From assembly GCA_043228905.1 (NCBI GenBank), contig JBHGNT010000017.1, positions 12,524,001-12,588,000 on the forward strand: a stretch of DNA of 64,000 bases, in the 5' to 3' direction. Under the pieces are notes generated by a model. That model had not been told where the DNA came from, searched no databases, and saw only the letters and a list, made by a program, of their open reading frames with translations. The number at the start of each line of letters is the position of its first letter. Positions within the stretch are counted from its first letter, which is position 1. The position numbers and the translations under genes were made by a program. The stretch comes from Azolla caroliniana. Its lineage: Eukaryota > Polypodiophyta. Shown piece after piece: positions 8,894 to 18,936 of the stretch.

Positions 8894-9250
8894 ACTAGTA
8901 TTTACATGAATTAGTACAAAAAGGGGGTGCACTTGTGCACACCCGCGTTCCGATGCATTTGCGACGATTCCCCCTATGGCCTGGAATGTTCATGACAACG
9001 TGAAAGTAACAATATGTAGAAACGGGGTTAATACACACATACAAAAAATGCACATACATAGAAGCATGCACAGAAACTATAATACATAGGGTTAATAATA
9101 CACACATACATATACATATAGAAATTAATAATACAATACAAACATACATGAAACACACATGAAATAGGGGTAATGCACACTTATAAAAATTTACAAAGTT
9201 TCATTATTTCATATTCTTATTGTTGAATAACTTGAATTTGATATTTACAT
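8894..9250. other. No gene; AC-rich low-complexity stretch
   Basis: Holds repeated ACACATACAT-type sequence from about 9030 to 9180. No supported reading frame. Confidence 0.6.
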
Positions 9251-9261
9251 TAATTTAAGAA

Positions 9262-9600
9262 ATTATGGGTAGACAAAAGGGCCTGGACTGGGAGCATGTA
9301 CTGATTCAAAAAAAGAATGTAAGGGGAATGCATTTGATGCAATTTTAATATTGCAATCATGTTTGTGTTGGTGGCCCTCATCGAATTAGGGCCCATTTAT
9401 TGGGAATAAGAGGGAAAGGTCTAGAAAAATGCAAAAAAGGCAAGTGATGTTGTGAAGAAAAAATTCAAAAACTCAATGGTTTATGGAAGTACAACAAGTT
9501 GATGAAAATGAGAGCTTCACCAATGTGATGGCTTAGCTCGATGATAATGCCCAGGATGAGGATGATGATCTTGAAAATGATGATATCAACTTCAATGAAA
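9262..9600 (+). pseudogene. Relic of a hAT-type transposase N-terminus (BED zinc finger)
   Basis: In one frame the sequence reads RQKGLDWEHVLIQKK, then YCNHVCVGGPHRIRAHLLG and GKGLEKCKK, followed by an acidic stretch (DEDDDLENDDINFNE). This matches the layout of the BED finger and acidic linker of plant hAT transposases: W near the start, Cys pair, GG, R-x-x-HL, Cys. A stop replaces a residue just before YCNHV, the first expected Cys is gone, and the frame changes before the acidic part. No catalytic domain was recognised downstream. Confidence 0.45.
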
Positions 9601-11329
9601 ATTAGGAATGTTTATTTTGTTGTAACAACTCATTGAGAGAAAAATTTGAAGATTAGGCATTCTGGATCTTTGTTACTAGAATATTTGAAAAAAAACATAT
9701 GGCTATTAAGAAAATAATGTGATTTTTGTAATATCGCTAATATTTTACCTTATAGAAGTATGGTATTTACCATATTTCCAAGGTGTTCATTGTTTACCAT
9801 ACTCGAATGTGAATGCATGTGTGATATGTATGGTTCATACTATGACTGGAATGGCTTCGTGATTTTTGTTAATGTCGAAGGCATTTTATACGAATGTAGT
9901 TATGCATTTTGGATTCTAATGTGTTAAGATGATGGTGAAGTGAGTATGCATGAAACTTTGTGATATAAAATGCTTAGATAACCTATTTATTTCAAATTTG
10001 TATGGGACATTTCATTGTTGACTTTTGTGATTGTTTATTGGAATTTTCTTTTTTCTAGCATAGTGTGATAATCATTTGAACAAATTAGATGCGTACACAC
10101 ATCGTGATAGCATGTGTTGTGCAAAATTTGGCGAAGCATTCATATGCAAGATTAGTCAAGGAGAATGGTTATAAAATGTGTTGTGCAATCATTTGGTGTA
10201 GGATTCTTATGCATGATGAATCAAGAAAAATGCAAAGGAAAAAATAATTTAGAGATAAAAGCATGCACGTGGCTTGGAAAGATTATTGTCATTGTGATGA
10301 ATGTGGGAATCTTTTCATTAGACTATGAAACTCTTAGATAATGGTTCTTGTTTTGTCCCTATCCTTACTTGGATATGCAAGAGGGTTTTGGAAGATGAAT
10401 AAATCAAAGTCCACTCTCTCTTAGAAATTTGAGTTTATAAATGTTTATGGTCATCAATACACCAAATGAGACAATAACATGGAGAGAATAGTTCTGTGGA
10501 GACAATGGTTTGAATCTTGGAATGGTATGAAGAATTGGATTATTGATGAAAGACAATGGTTTGAATCTTGGAATGGTATGAAGAATTGGATTATTGATGA
10601 AAACATAACATTGATTGATAAGTCATGATATATATGTAGAGACATGGTTTTGATATATAGTTAAATTCTTTTGGAGTGGTAGATTACCATCTTTCTATGA
10701 TGTGATATGGGTTTCTGATTGGGAAAAGAGGCATCAAAATTCCAATTGACAAGCACACACAACAAAATGAAATCGTTTTCTTTTTACATTGAGTTTCGTT
10801 GACTATACACTCCTTATTGCATTTAGGCTATACCAGTCTTACAGAATGATTGACAATGTCAATATCCAAAATTTCATCACTATCACAGTGGAATCAATGA
10901 ACCATCAAGTTCACAATAAAATTGGTACCATGTGGAAAATGTTATCACTATACACATGGAAGCAAGAAAGAAATCAACATTGGTGAATGTCTAGAGCACA
11001 TCTCCTTCAAATTACATCAAAATCAACGCACCCTCATTATCAATTGCAAGCCTCCAACTTCTCTCTTGCAAACACTTTGTCATCATCTGCGAGCCATTCT
11101 CATCAGTATAAACCTTCATAATGTGTATCTACTTTCTTCAAGGACATCTAGAATCCAATGATATCTATCAACAATGTGTTTAGACTCTTCTTCTTTTTTC
11201 GAAAAAAGTACTCCTTCCATTAGTTATAAAATTTTACAGATGAGAGTGTTATATACAAATCCCTGTAGGGATGTGATAGTTCCATCTTATGTGGATGCCC
11301 ACTAACTCAAGAAAGGGAGAGGATGACCA
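9601..11329. other. AT-rich stretch without a recognisable gene
   Basis: Very AT-rich, with many stops on all frames. The only clear structure is a direct duplication at 10501-10602. It may hold the decayed remainder of the hAT-like element, but I see no motif that shows this. Confidence 0.6.
10501..10602 (+). repeat. Perfect 51-bp tandem duplication
   Basis: GACAATGGTTTGAATCTTGG begins at 10501 and again at 10552, and the two 51-base copies agree throughout by eye. Confidence 0.92.
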
Positions 11330-11969
11330 ATGTTGGATGAAGGCTAGTTGTTGTCTTTCAACTCCATCGTAGTCGCCCTTGAGGCCATCATTTTGGCTCT
11401 TTAGAGTGAGATGACTTCACCCCATATCTCTTGCATTAACATTATTGAATGCGTTGTTTGGTTGGAAAGATCCGTCTACACCGTTGTTTCCATAGAGTCC
11501 AAAGAGTTATTGGGTTGACCAATTCCAACACAAGTTGAGATTTGGCAGTAATAGGAGTTGAGTGGATATTGTCGATGTTGGAAAAAAAAACCTCTTGTGA
11601 TTTTATCACCAAAGTCATTCCTTCCTCTTGATGCTCATGCCTGTCAATTGGGGCTTGCCATGATAACCAACATACATTTCTCCACTTGATTGTGCCTTGC
11701 ACCTGGCATAATTGCAATAGACGACCAACCCCCCGCCATATTCGATGGGTTTTAGGACATTCCCATAGAGCGTGTTAGACTAATTCTATTGCATTTGGGC
11801 ATGCTATACAATTAGGAGAGCTAAGGTTCCCATGTTGCCACACTCCTACTAGTAGTGCCTTATGTATTAATAGCCATTGGAACGTGGTAATTCGCCTCGC
11901 GTGATGTTGTTTCCAGATTTTCTACCAAAACTTGGTGATAATTGTGTCAGGAACATGGTGTCACACACA
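11330..11969 (-). pseudogene. LINE 3' fragment (RT-associated zinc-binding region)
   Basis: On the minus strand the frame reads CIACPNAIELVQHALWECP, then KTHRIWRGVGRLL and NPITLWTLWKQRCRRIF. This is the layout of the zinc-binding domain after the RT in plant LINEs (C-x2-C ... H-x4-C). There are in-frame stops. The 3' end may be near the T-rich tract around 11190-11200. It ends where the ChrJ LTR begins. Confidence 0.55.
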
Positions 11970-12403
11970 AGTAGACAAGGCTTAATACTAAGAGAGAGAG
12001 AGACAGAGACAAAGATAGAGACAAAGACAAAGAGCATAGACAAGAGAACAAGAAAGAGGGAGAGAAAATAGACAAGAGAACAAGAACTGAATTATGCTTC
12101 CATAACTGGTGTTGTTCACCTTGACTAAGGCCAAGGAGAACCCCTGTATTTATACATGTTTGTAGGATCTAAATGTAGTTCCATGCAGAGATTCATTTTC
12201 ATGCACAAGCTTTTGGAATGTTCCAGCTTCTGGAGCTTTCTGGAAGCTTCTAAAATGTCCTACATGTACAATAGATAATCTACCATAATCTACGAAGGTA
12301 ACATGATCATGTATTGGATGTATTGGTTAAAACATATTGATTGATTATAATAAAATAGGTCAAGAGTTCGAATTATGACATGATTGTTGTCATGTCCATG
12401 ACG
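11970..12403 (-). repeat. ChrJ left LTR (3' LTR of the element)
   Basis: From GTAGACAAGGCTTAATAC to CATGTCCATGAC; followed by TTATCCCCCCTCT, which on the minus strand is a polypurine tract. It aligns with 14830-15754, including the TATTTATACATG stretch, and contains GAGTTCGAATT (12364-12374). The outer start is uncertain. Confidence 0.65.
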
Positions 12404-14829
12404 TTATCCCCCCTCTAAGGCCACCTCCCTAGTTTTTGTGGATATATGGTTATGAAATGCATGAACAACATCTAGTGCTTTCTCAAGTGTTGAGCTGGTT
12501 CCCAAGTTGCATCTGAAATGGGATACCCTTTCCATAGGACTAAGTATTGATGTTTCCGTTGATGCCAATGAGAGTCCAAAAACTTGTCCACCTCATACTC
12601 CTCACTTGTGGAAAGCTCGATTGGGGGTGGAAGTGGAGAGTGTCTTTCAGGAATAGTGGATGGATGATGAGGTTAACGAAGAGAGGATTCGAAGACATTA
12701 TGACTCCGGAAATGTGGAGTAAGTTCCAGCCAAAAATTGGCGGGCTTGATACGCTCAATGATGTGGAAAGGCCCCAACTTCTCGTAGTCCAACTTTCTAC
12801 AAGGTCGAGTAGTGTCGACATGGCGGTGTAGGAGCCAAACTTGATCATCAATTGCAAAGGTGGGTGTGGCTGAGCAATGTCGATCAGCTTGCACTTTGTA
12901 CCAGTCCCTTGCAAGGATAAGCTCAAGGGAGAGGTCTTGATGAATGTCTGCTAAAATATGAGCACGTGCTTCCGCTGACAGATTGACAGAGTTGCCAAGG
13001 ATGGAAATACTGAAGCGAGGATGGAAACCATAGTTGGCGAAAAATGGGGTGACCCTAGTTGAATCATGTAGCTTATTATTATATGTCAACTCTACTACGG
13101 GTAGGAGTTCAATCCAATTATCTTGTTGGTAGCTAAGCGAGCGTCGAAGGTATTGCTCGAGGATTTGATTCACCCGCTCAGTTTGGCCATCGATTTGAGG
13201 ATGAAAGGACGAAGAAAAATTCATTGTTGTGCCCAATGTCTGAAGGAGTCGTCGCTAAAAAGAGAGACAAATTGGGGTCCACGATTTGAGGTGACATCGT
13301 CTGGGACCCCATCAAGCCACACTACATTCTTTAAAAATAGATCGGTTGTTGTTTCAGCTAAAATAGTCTTTGCATAGGGGGCAAAATGAGCCATCTTTGT
13401 AAACCGATCTACCATGACGAACATTGTGTCATATCCGTGGACTAGAGGCAAGTCAATGATGAAATCCATGGAAATTGATGCCCAAGGCCGGTTGGGAATG
13501 GAAAGTGGTTGGAGCAACCCGTATGGCCTATATTGGATGACTTTGGATCGACCACAAGTATCACATGTCTTGATGAATTCCTTGATGAACTTCCACGGTT
13601 GAGGCCACCAATATCCTCGTGAGAATAATTCCAGTGTCTTTGTAACACCAAAATGGCCAGCCAAGGAGTCGTCATGACACTTTTGGAGAACTTGAGCTCG
13701 ACACCGGCCTTCCGGAACATATAAGAGTTGGTCTCATTAAAGCAGTCTCCTCTTGAATCTAAGCCATCAAATTTTTCCTTGCACTTTGGTTTAGACAGAT
13801 CAGTAAGAACTTCCTTAATTGCATTGGCAAATTTGTCAGTGGGAAGTGATTTGGCTATCTTCTCAAGCAAAGAGTCGTCATGGAGCATGCATGTGGCGAA
13901 GAGCTGGAATTGATCTGGTTTTAGCAAACATTGGGTTGTTAAGCATAGGTATTATCCCTTGAGCTCAACTCGAAAGCCGAGCGCCGTGAAAGAGCATCAG
14001 CCTTCATGTTTTGTGCCGCCGGTTGAAAGACAATTTCAAAGTCATAGTTGGTTAAGAAAGCTGACCAACAAGCCTGCCACCGATTCAAAGTACGAGTTGT
14101 TGAGAAATACAATAAATTTTTATCTTTTGTTATTACCTGAACCCGATGTTGTGCTCCTGCCAAGTAAGGTCTCCACTCAGTGAAAGCAACCACTATAGCA
14201 GCAAGCTCCTTGTTGTAGATGGGATAGTTTATTTCTAGTGCTATGAATTTTCAGGAGTAGTACGCCACCATATGTAGGATGACATCATCATTGGGTTGGG
14301 ATAAGATGGCACCAATGGCAAAGTCAGAGGCATTTGTTTCAACTTGAAAAGGCTTAGTGGAGTCGACGTGCAGGAGGACTCGAGCCCTGATAAAAACTTC
14401 CTTGAGTAGGTCGAAGGCATGCTGAGCAGATGGAGTCCATTAAAACGACATCCCTCTACGAGTAAGATCAATCAAGGGTTGGACTATGATGGAGAACCCT
14501 TGGATAAATCGTTGATAGAAATTCGTGAAACCAAGGAACGATTGGACATCCTTTACTGGTTTTGGAGTGGCTCATTCTTGGATAGTCTTTATTTTCCTTG
14601 GATCCATGGTGATGAACTGGGGTGAGATAACATAACCAAGAAATTCTATGGAATTGCGATCAAACTCACATTTTTCTCTCTGGCATAGAGGCCATGCTCC
14701 CTGAGTTTCGAGAGAATCAATCGAATGTGGTGAGTATGCTCTTCAATGCTCAACGACAAGACAAGAATGTCATCAAGGTAGATAATGACCAAGTGATCAG
14801 GATATTCTCGAAATATGCCATTCATAATA
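12404..14829 (-). pseudogene. pol: ChrJ Pol: partial RT, RNase H, integrase, chromodomain
   Basis: Read leftwards on the minus strand: RT with IIYLDDILVLS (near 14775), RNase H fragments ending DALSRRSAFELS (near 13970), integrase HHCC finger with CDTCGRSK (near 13560), core with SISMDFIIDLP and FHPQIDGQTERVNQ (catalytic D and E), and after a frame change a chromodomain with YEVDKFLDS, QYLVLWKGYP and TWEPAQHL (about 12430-12600). Several stops and frame changes make it non-functional. The chromodomain would direct integration to marked chromatin in an active relative. Confidence 0.8.
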
Positions 14830-14877
14830 TGTAGACGAGGCTTAATACAAAGAGAGAGAGAGAGAGAGCGAGAGAGA

Positions 14878-15300
14878 TTATATTATCATCTTCGGAGGTC
14901 AAATATGACCTATGAGACCAAAAATACTAAATTTCACGTGATATGTGTGAAAGTGAGTAGTGCCTCTCGATGTTCAAGAACTTTACCAATGAATGTTGCA
15001 ATCGAGAGTTCACATTGTGGTTGTGAGGGGAATTCATGCAAGGATTGGGCTCGGTTGAAGAGATGTGGAAAGCACTGTCGAATATGATCAAAGGCAGAGC
15101 ATTGTATCAAAGTGTGATACTCATATTCGTGAACTTGTTTAGGGCAAAGTGTGCATAGCCGACCACTCTCATCACTTGTGCCCCAACGCCTTGTCTCACA
15201 TCGCAATGCATGTAAGCTAAGTCACATGGAAGCAATGTTTCGAATGGCAGATAACGGTATGGGCTCTAACATGTATCGATGTGTACGGTTTCCCTGTTCC

Positions 15301-15302
<2 letters not shown>
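14878..15302 (-). pseudogene. LINE zinc-binding fragment inside the ChrJ LTR
   Basis: The minus frame 15206-14934 reads ETRRWGTSDESGRLCTLC, then EYHTLIQCSAFDHIRQCF. This matches the zinc-binding region after the RT of plant LINEs (C-x2-C ... H-x4-C). It differs from the module near 11800, so two LINE lineages are represented. It lies between AG-rich tracts of the LTR, which may have been the insertion or recombination site. Confidence 0.5.

Positions 15303-15382
<80 letters not shown>
15303..15382 (+). repeat. (AG)40 microsatellite
   Basis: Eighty bases of uninterrupted AG dinucleotides. Long Arg-Glu or Ser-Leu readings across it are artefacts of the repeat. Confidence 0.97.
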
Positions 15383-15383
<1 letters not shown>

Positions 15384-15651
15384 ATAGACAAGAGAACAAG
15401 ACAAGAGAGAGAGAGAAAATAGACAAGAGAACAATAATTGAATTATGCTTTCGTAACCGGTGATGCTCACCTTGACTAAGGCCAAGGTGAACCCCTGTAT
15501 TTATACATGTTTTTGGACTCTAAATGTAGTTCCATGCAGAGACTCATTTTCATGTAGAAGCTTCTAGAATGTTCCAGCTTCTAGAACTTTCTAAAAGCTT
15601 CTAAAATCTCCTACACATAGAATAGATCATCTACACTAATATACGAAGGTA

Positions 15652-16305
15652 ACATGATCATGTATTAGATGTGTTGGTTAAAACATATCGATTGATTATA
15701 ATAAAATAGGTCAAGAGTTCGAATCATGACATGATTGTTGTCATGTCTATGACACATGATATGTGTGCTAGACCTTTCCAGCAATCGGCTCTCGGGTGGT
15801 TTGAGCGGCTAGAATGTGGCAACCTAATCTAGTCGTGAATTGGAAGAAAGGGATGAATTTCCTTCTTGCCACATGATCATGTATTAGATGTGTTGGTTAA
15901 AACATATCGATTATAATAAAATAGGTCAAGAGTTCGAATCATGACATGATTGTTGTCATGTCTATGACACATGATATGTGTGCTAGACCTTTCCAGCAAT
16001 CGGCTCTCAGGTGGTTTGAGCGGCTAGAATGTGGCAACCTAATCTAGTCGTGAATTGGAAGAAAGGGATGAATTTCCTTCTTGCCACATGATCATGTATT
16101 AGATGTGTTGGTTAAAACATATCGATTTATTATAATAAAATAGGTCAAGAGTTCGAATCATGACATGATTGTTGTCATGTCTATGACACATGATATGTGT
16201 GCTAGACCTTTCCAGCAATCGGCTCTCGGGTGGTTTGAGCGGCTAGAATGTGGCAACCTAATCTAGTCGTGAATTGGAAGAAAGGGATGAATTTCCTTCT
16301 TGCCA
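15652..16305 (+). repeat. Three tandem copies of a 215-220 bp LTR/flank junction unit
   Basis: ACATGATCATGTATTAG starts at 15652, 15871 and 16086; each unit ends CCTTCTTGCC. A unit consists of the last 103 bases of the ChrJ LTR (to TATGACA) plus about 115 bases of flank. Copy 2 lacks four bases (GATTGATTATAA reads GATTATAA). The array therefore arose after ChrJ inserted. Confidence 0.93.
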
Positions 16306-17822
16306 CGTCCATTGCAAAGGGTCCGAACGAACCTTACATAGCCATGTCTTGTCATGAGTACATATGTGCCATTCTAGTTGTACTTTGATCGGATTGGGGA
16401 TCTATAATCCATTTATGACCAGTATATGCGAGTACTCGAATTACCGTATTCAATGTTATCAATGTTAGCGCCTCATTATCTTGCAATTCATGGCCTTTGA
16501 TCCTGTCCAATGGTTCCCTAACTCTTGGGATCAAAGATCCCTCTTCGTCGTAGCCAATCCACTTCTCCATTGTCATCCTTTGATTAGTAGCTTCCCTAAG
16601 CAATAGAGTGTTAATGATTTCAGATCTCATAGTCCACCCGCCCCTGATTCCATGGAGTATGTTGGCTTGATCTTGTATTGGCAATGACATAAACCATCTC
16701 CAACATTCTATACTCTTTCGTGGACCTTCTACAAAATATCCCCATGAATATCCCTTACTTGAGCCAATTAGTTGATCAGATTCATCTCTAATACATGGGT
16801 TCCATAGGATGTGTTGACTAAGCCAGGCAAGTTCGGAATTAGGTTGATCGCACTTGAGCCCTTGTCTAATGTCACACCATGCCTTCTACATGGATGCATT
16901 GAATCTATCCTCCAATTGGCATGAGAAATTATGTTTGAGATCCATGTTTAGAATCCATCCCGTTTGAGGGGCCCAATTGACACCTTTTTGTGGCCTAACG
17001 TAAGTGAAACGTAACTTCAATAACATTTTCCCGCAGTCATCCCTTGGTTGGAGTCCGCATACCACAAATTTGGCAAGTAGGGATTTGGATTGAAAGAGGG
17101 GATCAATTAGACCCAGTCCTCCTCTCGACTTAGGTGATGTGAGTATAGGCCATGCCACCTTGGCCCGGGCTATGTGATCTTCCTTACCAGACCAAATGCA
17201 GTTGTATACTAGTCGCTAAATCTGGTGTATACTTTTCTTGGATATTGTCCAACATGATAGGTTGTACCATGTTGTTGCGAGTAATACTTCGTTTGCTACT
17301 ATGATGTGACCTGCTAGCGAGAGTTTTTTCGAGCTCCAATGTATTAACTTTTGTCGAATGGAGTGAATAATTGGTGCAATCATAGTCTTCTGAGGAATGT
17401 TGAATCCAATTTCGAAACCCAAATATTTAGTGCTCGCTCCCCGATTGATCCACTTGAAAGCATGATGTAGGTGTCATGTAGGATGTGCTTCATGAGAAAG
17501 CCATATTGCACAAGATTTGTGCCAATTGATCATGGCGTTTGATCTCTTGCAAAATACGACTAATCCACTTTCTAGATTTTGTAGATTTTCCAAGTCCCCT
17601 TGCAAGTAGACTACAATGTTATCTGCAAATTCTATATCCAAGAGGCTTTGAGTGTGGCATAGGAAGACTATGTAGGTTTAGAGGCCATGAGATGAGAAAG
17701 CTAGAGAGTGCTTCGGCGTATAATAGAAATAAGGATGGAACCAGTGGGCATCCATGTCGTACAGATCGTGATATTCAAAAGAAGGTGATGTGAGAATATT
17801 TGCGGAAGTCGTTTTTGAGGAC
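16306..17822 (-). pseudogene. LINE reverse transcriptase, C-terminal half, decayed
   Basis: On the minus strand the reading includes GCPLVPSLFLLYAEALS, then a catalytic box EFADNIVVYLQGD (near 17610) in which FADD has become FADN. Next come HWSSKKLSLAGHIIVANEVL (17216-17422), typical of plant LINE RTs, RGGLGLIDP (near 17115), and ANILHGIRGGWTM (16640). Stops and frame changes are many. The 5' part is cut at 17822 by the CopH LTR. Confidence 0.7.
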
Positions 17823-18936
17823 CTGTCGGTTATGCTCAGCAAACAACACCGAAGGAAGACAAGAAGATATAGACGCACAGATGAAGTTTGAATGGAAGCT
17901 CTCTTTATTTATGTTCTCTCTCTCTCTCTTGGAGACACACAGTACATGATGGTCAAGCGATACGATCTTTACAACGTTGTCGTGCCTTTTGGCGCCAGAT
18001 CGTTTGCGTGAGTCGGGTGGAATCCACTGAGGTTTTGGACTAGGAGGAGAAAGATAGGTAAATTATGAATCTCGTGAATCCCACGAGTTTAGTGTATTTA
18101 ATCAATATTTAGATAGTAAGAGACAATTTTGATCACAAATTCGTGAATCCCATGAATATATTATATTAATTGGTGTTTTAGGAAATATATCCAATTTCCC
18201 AAATATTTTCTTTCACACCTATTACATTGACCTCCTCATCCTTATATAGTGATGAGAGAGTCTTAATTTATCACATGCAAACATCATGCTTTTTCTAACT
18301 TTAGTTTTCATGCACACTACATGTGCATGATTAGCTTTCTATCCCATCTTTTCTCTTAACTCGAGTGTGTATGCATGAATAACTTTTTGTACCATGCATA
18401 TCTAGAATATTTGCATGGGATAAAGTTTAGTATAACTTTACAATTCATAATATGCTAGTATAGTGATAAGGCTTAACATTATTAACATGGAGGTGCAAGG
18501 TTTGAATCTTGCCCTATGCATGTAATATATATTTTTATACTTTCTTCTATTTACAAATATGTCTCTTCATCCGGTGAGAGACTCTCACCGGCCAACTTCA
18601 TCCGGCTCTTGCCGGTTCTCGCCGGTTTTCTTTATCCGGCTCTTACCGGGTCCTCCTTACCGATCTCTTCGTCCGTTTCTCACCGACTCTCACCGGCCGT
18701 CTTCATCCGGCTCTTGCCGGGTCTCCTTACCGGTTTTGGTCCTTACCAGTTCCTCCTTCCGGTTCTCACCAGGTACTCCATGTCCTATCCGAAGAGACCA
18801 AAAAATGTAATTTTTCACATAGTGTGCGAATTACACTGCGACAACGTTAGGTTATAGCTTATATACTAAGCCCTAACTATATGGACGAGTTGACACTAGG
18901 ATACAAAGAGGAAGGAGTCGACCTTTTATGCCAACA
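17823..18936 (-). repeat. CopH LTR, split by a GypA solo LTR
   Basis: The inner border is clear: ...TTTTATGCCAACA (18936) followed by AACTCCCCCGTAC, a minus-strand polypurine tract. The outer border (TGTCGGTTATG at 17823) is a guess, since the other LTR is missing. Without the 866-bp GypA insertion it is about 244 bp. Confidence 0.5.
17978..18843 (-). mobile_element. GypA solo LTR, 866 bp, with 4-bp duplication ACGT
   Basis: In plus orientation it starts TGTCGTGCC and ends ACTGCGACA, the reverse complement of a GypA LTR. ACGT lies on both sides (17974-17977 and 18844-18847). No internal sequence remains, so it arose by LTR-LTR recombination. It holds a CCGG-rich degenerate repeat zone (18560-18780) and a tRNA-like module on the plus strand (18455-18508). 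Confidence 0.88.

Larger units (their letters stand above)
11970..15754 (-). mobile_element. ChrJ: internally deleted chromovirus (Ty3/gypsy), minus strand
   Basis: Two homologous LTRs (11970-12403 and 14830-15754) flank only 2.4 kb of internal sequence, which holds the end of RT, RNase H, integrase and a chromodomain. Primer site, gag, protease and the first part of RT are missing; the RT reading abuts the right LTR directly. The right LTR is enlarged by a LINE piece and an AG microsatellite. Confidence 0.75.
14830..15754 (-). repeat. ChrJ right LTR, interrupted
   Basis: Starts TGTAGACGAGGCTTAATAC and ends TCTATGACA. Relative to the left LTR it carries a LINE-derived piece (14878-15302) and a long AG run (15303-15382). 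Its last 103 bases form the first part of a tandem triplication (15652-16305). Confidence 0.65.

Noticed and set aside
10454-10986. Short frames in the AT-rich stretch
   Set aside because: Under 70 codons, one created by the 51-bp duplication, with no motif.
15151-15485. Arg-Glu and Ser-Leu repeat reading frames
   Set aside because: Pure translation of the (AG)40 microsatellite on both strands.
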